A stretch of 64,000 bases of DNA. Source: Bin5 sp009843665. Its GTDB lineage: Bacteria; Chloroflexota; Anaerolineae; Caldilineales; Caldilineaceae. The notes beneath the pieces were generated by a model, which worked only from the letters and a program-made list of their open reading frames with translations, made no database searches and was not told where the DNA came from. Positions 9,734 to 18,300 of the stretch are shown here, piece by piece; within the stretch, counting starts at the first letter, position 1; the number at the start of each line of letters is the position of its first letter. The stretch covers positions 1 to 64,000 of the forward strand of contig OZ244818.1 in NCBI GenBank assembly GCA_965220285.1, written 5' to 3'. Both the position numbers and the translations under genes were made by a program.

Positions 9734-9768
9734 CAGTGGTCAGTGGTCAGTGGTCAGTGGTCAGTGGC
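9734..9768. repeat. CAGTGGT heptamer array, five units
   Basis: Five tandem CAGTGGT units, the last ending in C. The array lies in the gap between PhyH 1 and the DinB-like gene. Similar arrays occur at six other places in the window. Confidence 0.9.
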
Positions 9769-9952
9769 CTGGGACTATGGAGGGTGGTCGCAGGCAGGTG
9801 AGCCAAGGGGTTGTGAGGGTTTGTGGGGGAATGGGTGAATCCACGCTCAAGGTAGGCCGTTCGCGGGGCACTGCCACAGAAAGTGAAATGTGAGGAGGAA
9901 GAAGCGAGAAGAGAGGTATCTCGTCGCTGCCGGCAATTGGATTTGGATCGGC

Positions 9953-10471
9953 CTAATCTGTTGCTCGCGCGGGTCCCATCTTGATCCAGTCAATTTCGAG
10001 GTTTGCCTGCGCCTGCAAGAGCGTGCTCAGGTCGCCCACATGTTGCTGCAGATGGCGGATGTTGTAGAGCTGGAGCTCCAGCTTGTCGAAGGGCAACCAG
10101 TGGAAGCCGGACGGAGCACTAAAGTCACTTGTGGGCACTGTGCGGTCCACTTCGGCGCGGCTGAAGTCGATCAGGTCCAGCATATCGTTGCGGCTGTAGG
10201 GCCGATCTGCCTGCGGTTGCGGCGTATAGGGCGGGGCCGGCGAAGGCGCCAGGAACTGGTAGCCCTCGCGGGCTCGCTGCCACCGTACCGGTTCGTGCTC
10301 AGTCGGTTGCAGGTATTGGATTGCGACGTAGAGGGCGTGGTAAGCGACCCGCCAGAAGGGGTTGGCGAGGCCCGGCGCGTCCCACATTTCCGCTGGGCAG
10401 AGACGAACGGTCTGCTCCATCATAGACAGTACGGCGTGAAACTGCGAGGTGACCGACCTTGAAACGTCCAT
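9953..10471 (-). CDS. DinB-like four-helix protein
   Basis: A 172-residue protein with the layout of the DinB/YfiT superfamily, small metal-dependent proteins that often act as thiol transferases or remain uncharacterised. The likely metal ligands are His45 in AYHALY and two histidines in RHLQQHVGDL near residues 138-142, the usual three-His pattern. Trp- and Leu-rich helices surround them. The gene stands alone between repeats, and the flanks give no clue to its substrate. Confidence 0.7.
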   Translation of the reverse strand: MDVSRSVTSQFHAVLSMMEQTVRLCPAEMWDAPGLANPFWRVAYHALYVAIQYLQPTEHEPVRWQRAREGYQFLAPSPAPPYTPQPQADRPYSRNDMLDLIDFSRAEVDRTVPTSDFSAPSGFHWLPFDKLELQLYNIRHLQQHVGDLSTLLQAQANLEIDWIKMGPARATD

Positions 10472-11145
10472 CCTGCATACTCCCTTCAGCTCCGGTCGCG
10501 CAAGATTCGAAGCGGAACATTTCTGTCAACCAGCATATGCCAAGAGTGGATGCCACCGACCATGATATGGGATGGTACAGGCCTGCTGCGGCGCTGTCAA
10601 TCCCGGATGGTCAGGTGAGCACGCTTCAAATAGGGGTCACTTTCACGAAGACGCCATGGGGCCGCCATAGAGCAGAGAAGATCTCAGCCACTGTGTTATG
10701 GGCAGTGGTACTGGCGGTGGGATGTAGGTCAGGTGCGGAGTGGCCGTGCGAGCGATCGGGAGTGTTTACGAGCGTTCACGAGAGTTTGACTGTGTTTGAC
10801 GGTCGTCTACACAGTGATTTACGTGCACGGGCTTCAATCTGTGTGCGGACAGGATATGCGTGCGGGAAGGGGGATGGTGCGAAGGGTTGGGCATGGAAAC
10901 GCGACGATTGTGGTGAGGTTGGGGGCGAGAAGGGCGCAGTTTGGGGATATTGGGGCGGTTGTTGGTCGGACGACGGGTAGGGGGAAACAGCAGCTGTCCG
11001 GTTGGCAGCGAATTCTTGTTAAATGCTATTTTTTTGTTTCGACCCTAAATGATGTCTCGGGGTCGACTGTTGCGGCGGTTCGCTTGCGGCTTCGCCGGCA
11101 GTGGAACGGGTCCCGGTCGAGTCGGGGCCATGCCGGCGCGCACTG
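10472..11145. other. Intergenic stretch, no supported feature
   Basis: About 670 bases. Open frames here are short, lack conserved motifs and do not agree with neighbouring codon use. No repeat of the dispersed families, tRNA or clear terminator was seen. Confidence 0.5.
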
Positions 11146-12228
11146 CTAGCCGCTTTGACCGTTTTGTTCCTCCTCCTCCAATATTCTCTGCTTTGCCAGA
11201 AACTCATCCAGCTCACGACGTCTTTCGATGTCTTTTTCAATAGGGTAGTCTGCGGCGATACTGCTTACGGGTCGAACCTTCATGAAATGCGGGTCTCTTT
11301 CGTGGTCCCCGGGATCGCGGTAGATATGGTTGACTTGCGGTTCCTCAAGTTTCTCCAATTCAAGGAGAAAGTTATCACACTGTAGGATTTGGGCGGTCAG
11401 GGTTTCCGGGCAGAACTCGACGTCATCGGGGTCGGGGTCGGGGCCATAGCCTGTGCTGACACCGGCAGGAATCTCGGTCATGTAGCGGCCGGTGACGGGG
11501 TCAAGCGGAGGGGGTTCGGGCTCGGGGCCGTGTTCGAGGTCCTCCAAGGCCTCTTCGAGTTCATCGCGCAGCTCTTGCGCCTGCATTCTTGCACTTTGCC
11601 GAATATCTATCCGATGTCTGTAACTCTCTTCCATTGTAATCCGGTCGTCAATATCCTCCTGGGTGTAGTCTGATCTGAAGCGGTGGTCGAAGCGGTCGAG
11701 GCCTTCGGGGGTGAGTACCACCTGTTCGGGTTTGTCCCATTCCTCTTGCTTGCTTTCGGCCAGACCCTGTGCGATGAGCGAGTCGACGCGTTGCTGGTTG
11801 TGCAGGGCGGCGATCTCTTCGGCTTTTTTGAGGATGTCAAGGTTGCCGTGGTCGCCGACGACCTGGGCGGCGGCTGTATGGAGTTCTTCGGCGCGGATAT
11901 CCTCCATTTCTTCGTCGGCGAGGCGGTAGAGGTCGATGCGCGTTTTGGCGCCGCGACAGATGGCGGAGAGGGCGGAGGGGTTGAGTGTCCCTTGCAGCAC
12001 GCGTTGCATGGCGTCTCCGACCATATCGAGATCGCTTTTCAGTCGTTCGGGGATGCGTTTATCGAGGCGGGCGGCGGTGGCGGAGTTTTTGCCGCCAAGG
12101 GAACGCCATTCGTGGGCCTGGTCGGGGGCGGGACCGTGGGCGATGCAGTAGCCGTCGTACTGGTCGAGGGCGTTTCCCCGGCAGGGGCTGCCGTCTTTTC
12201 TGATTCCTTTGCAGAGGGTTTTAGACAT
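11146..12228 (-). CDS. Unknown protein with N-terminal C..C..C..H zinc-finger-like motif
   Basis: A 360-residue protein not assigned to a known function. Residues 6-31 contain spaced Cys-Cys-Cys-His (CKGIRKDGSPC, then YCIAHG), the pattern of small DUF5763-like zinc-binding modules. Residues 30-110 hold a basic helical segment with GGKNSA. The middle and C-terminal parts are strongly charged with many Glu, Asp and Arg, probably coiled coil near 215-240, and include a Pro-rich linker near 240. Related modules occur in proteins next to mobile elements and small terminases; that link is loose. It is the last gene before the cobalamin riboswitch and faces away from it. Confidence 0.55.
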   Translation of the reverse strand: MSKTLCKGIRKDGSPCRGNALDQYDGYCIAHGPAPDQAHEWRSLGGKNSATAARLDKRIPERLKSDLDMVGDAMQRVLQGTLNPSALSAICRGAKTRIDLYRLADEEMEDIRAEELHTAAAQVVGDHGNLDILKKAEEIAALHNQQRVDSLIAQGLAESKQEEWDKPEQVVLTPEGLDRFDHRFRSDYTQEDIDDRITMEESYRHRIDIRQSARMQAQELRDELEEALEDLEHGPEPEPPPLDPVTGRYMTEIPAGVSTGYGPDPDPDDVEFCPETLTAQILQCDNFLLELEKLEEPQVNHIYRDPGDHERDPHFMKVRPVSSIAADYPIEKDIERRRELDEFLAKQRILEEEEQNGQSG

Positions 12229-12474
12229 CGTTCATTCTTCCTTGAATGCTTGTAGCGCTCGTCGTCCGGCCACAGTACCGGCGATGGCAGCGGATTGGTT
12301 AATCGCAACGGGATAGTTCGCCGGTGCGAAGAATGTATTATAACACGGAAAACGGGCGTTTCGGGAGGAATTTTTGCGGATTTTGAAATTGGTCTGCAGG
12401 GCGATGGGTTGGTCTGCTCAATAGTTGTCTGAATCAGGATTTGCGGGAGGTGGTCTGGCCAGACACTTTCGAAT

Positions 12475-12585
12475 GGGCACTCGTCACCAATGTCGACACC
12501 AGGTCGATCAGGCATGTTGTTGGCCGGGGGCGTTGCGGGGGCGGAGCCCCCGCACAAGGGAGGGCCGAATAGGCCCGACCGCACA
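12475..12585 (+). repeat. Composite GC-hairpin repeat, copy 1
   Basis: Copy of a roughly 110-bp element found four times, always in this orientation. It contains GTCACCAATGTCGACACC, then GGCATGTTG, then a core with the perfect hairpin GCGGGGGC-GGA-GCCCCCGC and a second hairpin GGGCC-GAATA-GGCCC. A heptamer array follows directly. Confidence 0.85.
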
Positions 12586-12590
12586 AACGG

Positions 12591-12642
12591 CAGTGGTCAG
12601 TGGTCAGTGGTCAGTGGTCAGTGGTCAGTGGTCAGTGGTCAG
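12591..12642. repeat. CAGTGGT heptamer array, seven units
   Basis: Seven perfect CAGTGGT units plus CAG, immediately after composite repeat copy 1 and before the cobalamin riboswitch. Confidence 0.9.
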
Positions 12643-12799
12643 AGACGGAGTTTATTCTGGCGGAAACTGGAATGGGAACTGACCGTGGCATGGTAGTTGC
12701 TGGAGGAGGAGGAGAGGTCGGGCCCGTTTTGGGATGCACGCAGAGGATTGGTGCGGTTGACAGGCAGGTATTGATGGTCATATAATTGCGGGGACAATT

Positions 12800-12942
12800 G
12801 AATCGGTTTCCGAAAGGGTGCGCCGACCGCCCGGATGCGCGGCGCACAATGGGGGAAGACCGGTGACGTTCAGATGAACCAGTCCGGCGCTGTCCCGCAA
12901 CGGTAGGGTGAAGCAGCATTCACCGAGCCCGATAACCCGCCC
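12800..12942 (+). promoter_or_regulatory. Cobalamin riboswitch
   Basis: The conserved core of the B12 riboswitch is present: GGGGGAAGACCGGTG, then CAGTCCGG, then GCTGTCCCGCAACGGTA, then GAGCCCGATAACCCGCC. A GC hairpin (GTGCGCCG pairing with CGGCGCAC) precedes the core, as in the family. It lies just upstream of cbiB and the rest of the cobalamin operon, and it should reduce expression when adenosylcobalamin is abundant. The two terminators that follow make transcription attenuation the probable mechanism. Confidence 0.9.
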
Positions 12943-13045
12943 TTTTGGATGCTCAGTCGAACGGACCTGCGGCGCGGCGGCAGGTCAGTTTGGACACCAC
13001 CTTCGTGGATTGAGGGGGATGAGCGGCAGAGTCGGTTTGCACGCC

Positions 13046-13073
13046 ATCCGCCATTTTTGGCGGTTTTCTTTTT
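13046..13073 (+). terminator. Intrinsic terminator 1 after the riboswitch
   Basis: Stem CCGCCA with loop TTTT and complement TGGCGG, followed by TTTTCTTTTT. It lies between the riboswitch and cbiB and is probably the expression-platform terminator. Confidence 0.75.
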
Positions 13074-13075
13074 CC

Positions 13076-13112
13076 AGGCGATCCACTTCTTGAGTGGATC
13101 GCCTTTCTTTTT
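13076..13112 (+). terminator. Intrinsic terminator 2 after the riboswitch
   Basis: A perfect 12-bp stem (AGGCGATCCACT, loop TCTTG, AGTGGATCGCCT) followed by TTCTTTTT. It ends 16 bases before the proposed GTG start of cbiB, an unusually tight arrangement and the second terminator in a row. Confidence 0.8.
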
Positions 13113-13128
13113 GCAGCGGGGTGTGCAG

Positions 13129-14160
13129 GTGAACGGTCGCAAAATCGTTCTTTGCGAATGCGAGAGTCGACGGAAGGCGCTGGCGGTGCTGGCGGCGGTG
13201 GTGCTCGACGCTTGTTTTGGGGATCCGCCGTCGCGTTTTCATCCGGTGGCCTGGATGGGGAGCTGGATTGGCGTGCTGCGGAGGCGGGCGCCGAAGCGGG
13301 GGCCGCTGACGGAACTGTTGTACGGGGCGGCGGGTATCGGGGTCAGCGCGACAGTGCTCTGGGTGGTGGGGAGGTCGGTGGCGGGTCTTTTGCAGCGCTG
13401 GCGGTTGGGGTGGCTGGTGGAGGGCGCGGTCTTGTCGCAGCTGATTGCCTGGCGGGGTCTGATGAGAGCGGGGGCGGAGGTGGCAGTTGCGCTTGAACGG
13501 GGGGATCTCGGCGAGGCGCGAAGGCAGTTGGGCTGGCATCTGGTGAGCCGGGACGTGTCGGCGTTGGACGGGGGTCTGGTGGCGGCGGCGACGATCGAGT
13601 CGCTGGCGGAGAACAGTTCGGACAGCGTGATCGCGCCGCTGTTCTGGTATGGGATTGGGGGGCTGCCGGCGGCGCTGGCCTACCGGTTTGTGAATACGGC
13701 GGATGCGATGCTGGGCTATCGCGATGCGGAGCTGGAGTGGATAGGGAAGAGCGCGGCGAGGGTAGACGATTTGGTCAATCTGGTGCCGGCGCGGCTGACG
13801 GCGCTGCTGATTGTCGCGGGGGCCGCCATGGGCGGCGGCAACGGCGGGAGCGCCTGGCGGATCTGGCGCCGGGATGGTGGGAAGACGGCGAGCCCGAATG
13901 CTGGCCAGCCGATGAGCGCGGCGGCGGGCGCGTTGGAGGTGGAGTTGGAGAAGATTGGACATTACCGGCTTGGGGAAAGGTTGCGGAAGCCGGGTGCGGG
14001 TGATATCAGGCGGGCAGGGCGGTTGCTTTCGGTAAGCATGTTTCTAGGGATAGCGGTTGGCACGGCTGCGGCATTTCTGTTTCCGAAACGGGGATTATCG
14101 GGTTTTGCGGTGCTCCAACATGGCAAAAGGTGGAGGGAAGAGGAGGTACAGGGTGGCTGA
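13129..14160 (+). CDS. cbiB: Adenosylcobinamide-phosphate synthase CbiB/CobD
   Basis: Membrane enzyme that attaches aminopropanol (or its phosphate) to adenosylcobyric acid. The 343-residue product has the family start DACFGDPPSRFHPVAWMG, the central motif AATIESLAENSSDSVIAPLFW (here quoted in part as ESLAENSSDSVIAPLF), followed by NTADAMLGY, and several hydrophobic segments. Length is typical. The frame is open further upstream to an ATG at 12949, but that would run through both terminators; GTG at 13129 (or 13123) is the sensible start. It is the first gene of the riboswitch-controlled operon and overlaps cobO by 8 bases. Confidence 0.85.
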   Translation: MNGRKIVLCECESRRKALAVLAAVVLDACFGDPPSRFHPVAWMGSWIGVLRRRAPKRGPLTELLYGAAGIGVSATVLWVVGRSVAGLLQRWRLGWLVEGAVLSQLIAWRGLMRAGAEVAVALERGDLGEARRQLGWHLVSRDVSALDGGLVAAATIESLAENSSDSVIAPLFWYGIGGLPAALAYRFVNTADAMLGYRDAELEWIGKSAARVDDLVNLVPARLTALLIVAGAAMGGGNGGSAWRIWRRDGGKTASPNAGQPMSAAAGALEVELEKIGHYRLGERLRKPGAGDIRRAGRLLSVSMFLGIAVGTAAAFLFPKRGLSGFAVLQHGKRWREEEVQGG

Positions 14161-15190
14161 CAGAAGCGTTCCCAGCATGAGACATTACGGCCGGCAACTG
14201 TTTATCTGCAATCACGGGGACTGTGCGCCGGCGGAGGAGGCCGAGCGGCTTCACCGCCTGGTTTTGGAGCGGAACAGACAGCAGGGGCTGAACAATCTGC
14301 GTAACCCGCACCGAATCAAGTGTACGCTGGCGGACTGTCTCGGCGTATGCCAGGGGGGCCCGATAGTTGCGGTCTACCCAGACGGGATCTGGTATCACGG
14401 GGTCGATGCGGCGGGACTGGAGCGCATTTACCGGGAGCATTTGGTCGAGGGAAATCCGGTTGAGGAGCTGGTATTTCACCGTCATTTTCCGGAGGGAGAG
14501 GAGCCTGCGTATGCTCCGGATGTTCGGGGCGACGAAGAGCTGGCGCGTGTTGCGTGGGAGCCATTGGGCGAGGAGGCTGAGATAGCGAGCGACGACGGGG
14601 CCGAAGAGGCTGAGGCGGATGCTGCGGCGCAGCTGCGGCGGATGTCGGTGCGGCGCAACCGCGCGAAGAAGGGGCTCGTGATCGTGAATACTGGGGATGG
14701 AAAGGGCAAGACGACAGCGGCACTGGGGATCTTGACACGGGCGTGGGGACGGAGAATGAAGGTCGGCGTGGTGCAGTTTCTGAAACATGAGAATGCGCGA
14801 TTTGGGGAGATCCGAGCGGCTGAGCGGATGGGAGAGATCGACTGGATCAGCAGCGGGGACGGCTGGACGTGGGCGAGCAGCGACATGGAGGAGACCGTTG
14901 CGAGGGCGCGTCATACGTGGACGGTGTGCCAGGAGCGGATCGTGAAGGGCGGGTACGACGTTCTTATTCTGGATGAGTTTACCTACCTGCTGCACTACGG
15001 CTGGCTGGACGGGAACGAGGCGCTGGCGTGGCTGGAAGCGAACAAGCCGCCGATGCTGCATGTGGTGATTACGGGACGGTACGCGCCGCGTAATCTGATA
15101 GATTTCGCGGACCTGGTGACGGAGATGCGAGCGGTCAAGCATCCATTTGCGGAGCAGGGGATTCGGGCGCAGGCGGGGATTGAGTTCTAG
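14153..15190 (+). CDS. cobO: Ferredoxin-like domain fused to cob(I)yrinate a,c-diamide adenosyltransferase
   Basis: The C-terminal half (from about 14,660) is CobO/BtuR, which transfers adenosyl from ATP to Co(I) corrinoids: P-loop GDGKGKTT at about 14,694-14,717, then VVQFLKHE and DEFTYLLHYGWL. The N-terminal 100 residues form a thioredoxin-like [2Fe-2S] ferredoxin module with CNHGDC and CTLADCLGVCQGGP, followed by an acidic linker. Stand-alone CobO is near 180-200 residues; this is 345. GTG at 14153 is chosen because GAGGAGG lies 8 bases upstream and the overlap with cbiB suggests coupling; ATGs at 14120 and 14177 are alternatives. The ferredoxin part could supply an electron to reduce Co(II) to Co(I); that is inference. 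The stop codon TAG is the first triplet of a heptamer array. Confidence 0.85.
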   Translation: MADRSVPSMRHYGRQLFICNHGDCAPAEEAERLHRLVLERNRQQGLNNLRNPHRIKCTLADCLGVCQGGPIVAVYPDGIWYHGVDAAGLERIYREHLVEGNPVEELVFHRHFPEGEEPAYAPDVRGDEELARVAWEPLGEEAEIASDDGAEEAEADAAAQLRRMSVRRNRAKKGLVIVNTGDGKGKTTAALGILTRAWGRRMKVGVVQFLKHENARFGEIRAAERMGEIDWISSGDGWTWASSDMEETVARARHTWTVCQERIVKGGYDVLILDEFTYLLHYGWLDGNEALAWLEANKPPMLHVVITGRYAPRNLIDFADLVTEMRAVKHPFAEQGIRAQAGIEF

Positions 15191-15251
15191 TGGTCAGTGG
15201 TCAGTGGTTAGTGGTCAGTGGTCAGTGGTCAGTAGTCAGTGATCGGTGATC
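15188..15251. repeat. CAGTGGT heptamer array after cobO
   Basis: About nine degenerate units (TAGTGGT, CAGTGGT, CAGTAGT, CAGTGAT, CGGTGAT). The first unit supplies the TAG stop of cobO. Confidence 0.85.
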
Positions 15252-15307
15252 AGTTTTCAGAGGATGTGGGTGGATAGGCGTTGGGGGAGACTGGAAGGGG
15301 CACAGGG

Positions 15308-18300
15308 ATGGCTGAGATTCGTAAGCGGAATATGGTGGAGCGGATTGACGGGCGGATGGTCAATTCGGGGCAGCTGCGGGGGATGCTTTTTGTGTGCGCG
15401 ACGGGTTGCTGCTGCGGGCGGACGGTGCGGGGCTTTGCGGAGGTGGATGAGGCGCTGTACCACGCTGAGTGGGAGCGGCGGAGGTTGCGGAACCGGGTGC
15501 ATCTGAATCAGGGCGGGTGTCTGGGTCCTTGTGTGCTGGCGAATGTGGTGATGGTGGTGATCGACGGGCGGCCACACTGGTTTCACTCGGTTAACGACGC
15601 GGTCATCGTGCGGGCGATATACGACTATATCGAGTGTCTGCTGGAGGACGTTGACACTCCGCCGCCGGCGGTGCTGCAGCCGCATGTGTTCAATGGGTTT
15701 GCGTGGAACGGCGTACACGAAGACGAGGAGGTTGAATTCGGGCCTAAGGTGGAGGCCAGCGGTGAAGGCGTGCTGTTTCTCAGCCAGTCGGATACGGATT
15801 TGCTGGCGCTGGAGGGGGCGCGGGCGTTGCTGCCGGAGGGGTTTGCCGGTCTGGAGTCGGCGCACGTGGGGCGGTTGGCGGATGAGGCGGCTGTGGACGC
15901 GTTGCTGCGGCGTTTGCTGCCGAGAATAGAAGTTGTTGTGGCGCGTCTACATTCCGGGCGCGATTTTGCGTACGGTTTAGGGCGGCTCGAGGCGTGGGCG
16001 GAGCAAACAGGAGGTTTTCTGATCTGTATGCCGGCGGTAGAGGCTTTCGACTACGACTTGATGGCGCGTTCCAACGTTGGGGTACCGCTTGCGCAGGCGA
16101 TCAGCGCGTATTTTCAGTGCGGAGGCCCGCAGAACCTGGCGAACGGGCTACGATGCCTGAGCGACCATTTGCTGGTGACGGGCTGGGGTTTTGACCAGCC
16201 GAAGGCGTTGCCGCTGCATGGCGTCTACGAGCCAGAGATGGGGGACCGGGGATCGCCGGCGGAGGAGGATGGTACGGGCGCTGACAGCGACGGCAACCAG
16301 GAATCCTCCTCAGCGGCGGACGCGAGCGCGGGGAGGGCGAGAGGGACAGGCTCGGGGGAGCCGACGGTCGGGATTCTGTTCTACCGCGCTCATTTGTTGA
16401 GCGGCAACACCGGGTTTGTGGATGCGCTGGCGGCTGAGTTTGAAGGACGGGGAATGCGGGTGCGGGCGGTGTATACGCAGTCTCTGAAGGAGTGCGACAG
16501 CCGGGGAAGGCCGCTGGCCCTGGAGGCAGTGGAGGAGGCTGGCCCGGTAGACGCGATCGTGAGCACGCTGAGTTTTGCATTGGGAGATGGCGGCGAGATT
16601 TTCGGCGAACTGGATGTGCCGGTATTCCAGGCGATCTATTGCAGCAACGACCGGGCGGCCTGGGAACGGAACGGGCGCGGCCTGGGGCCGCTTGACACGG
16701 CGATGAATGTAGCCATCCCGGAGTTTGACGGTCGCATTGTAGGAACGCCGGTCTCATTCAAGGAGGCGTTGCGCGAGGGCGGGACGCGCTATGTTCCGGA
16801 CCGTGAGCGAATCAGTCGTTTGGCGAGCATTGTTGAGAAACATACGGCCCTACGCCGGAAGACGAACGCTAAGAAACGGATCGCCTTCATTCTGACGAAC
16901 AGCTCGGCAAAGGCGGCGCGAGTGGGGAATGCGGTCGGACTTGACGCGCCGGCCTCGCTGATGAAGTTGCTGGGGCGCATGAAGGAGGCGGGTTACGTCG
17001 TGGGCACGCTGCCTGAGTCATCTGATGACCTGCTATTCGAACTGATCAGGCGGTGTTCTTACGACGTCACCTACCTGGATGAAGAGCAGCTGGCGGAGGC
17101 GCACGGGCTGCCGACGGAGAAGTACAAAGGATGGTTCAGGGGGGTGCCCGAAGGCCGCCGTGGGGAGATGGAGAAGCAGTGGGGGGATGCTCCGGGAGGC
17201 GCGTATATACACGGCGACAAGCTGGCGCTGGCCGGCCTGGAGTACGGCAATGTGTTTGTGGCGCTGCAGCCGCCGCGGGGCTACGACATGGACCCGGACC
17301 AGATCTATCACCGGCCGGACCTGCCACCACCGCATAATTACCTCGCGCTGTACCGCTGGCTCCGTCACGATTGGCAGGCGGACGCGGTCGTTCATATGGG
17401 CAAGCACGGGACGTTGGAGTGGCTGCCGGGCAAGAGTGTAGGGCTGAGCGAGACGTGCTTTCCGGACGTAATCCTGGAGGACCTGCCACTGGTCTATCCG
17501 TTCATCATCAATGACCCTGGGGAGGGCAGCCAGGCGAAGCGGCGGACGCACGCGACGGTTGTGGACCATATGACGCCGCCGATGACGAGCGCGGGCGCGT
17601 ACGGGTCGCTGGCGGAACTTGCACAGTTGGCGGACGAGTATTACGCGGCCGAGCAGCTGGATCCGGCGAAACTGCCGATTCTGCAGAGGCAGATCTGGGA
17701 AATTGTCGAGCGTGACAGGTTGGATGATGACCTGAAGTACATTTTGAGGGCGGACCACGGGGACCACACTCACGAATGGGACGGATCCTATCTTGATGAC
17801 GGAACGCCCACGGCGCTGGGGGAGATGCAGGGGGCGCAGGTGGCGCATCTGCTGGAGGATATCGAGGGGTATCTGTGTGAGTTGACGGGTGCGCAGATCC
17901 GGGACGGGCTGCATATTCTGGGGACTGTGCCAGAGGGCGAGCAGCTGGTGGAGACGATGTATCACCTCGTCAAGCTGCCGAACGCGGAGGTCCCGTCACT
18001 GCCTGAGGCGGCGGCGCGCATTGTAGGGGAAGCGTGGCTGGGGCTGCAGGGGAGACTGGGTGAGCGGAGGGGGGACGTCGACTGCGAAGTCAGGACGAAC
18101 GCCGATCTGGTTGAGCGGATCGAGACTGAGTGCAAGCGGGCGCTGGCGGGTCTGGCGGGGTCAGGATGGCAGGTAGAGCGTGTGTCAGATATTGCGGCGG
18201 AGTCGGCGGGGCGTCTTGGCTCGCTGGGCTCCCGGAACGGTTCGTTGATGACGGTGGACGGGAAGGCGGCGCTTGCAGAGATGGAGGAGGTGCTTAGGTA

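Noticed and set aside
12591..12642. Possible CRISPR array from the tandem CAGTGGT units
   Set aside because: The unit is 7 bases with no spacers and no cas genes in the window.
12949..13128. An ATG start for cbiB at 12949
   Set aside because: It would place coding sequence across the riboswitch end and both terminators, and homology begins only after 13129.
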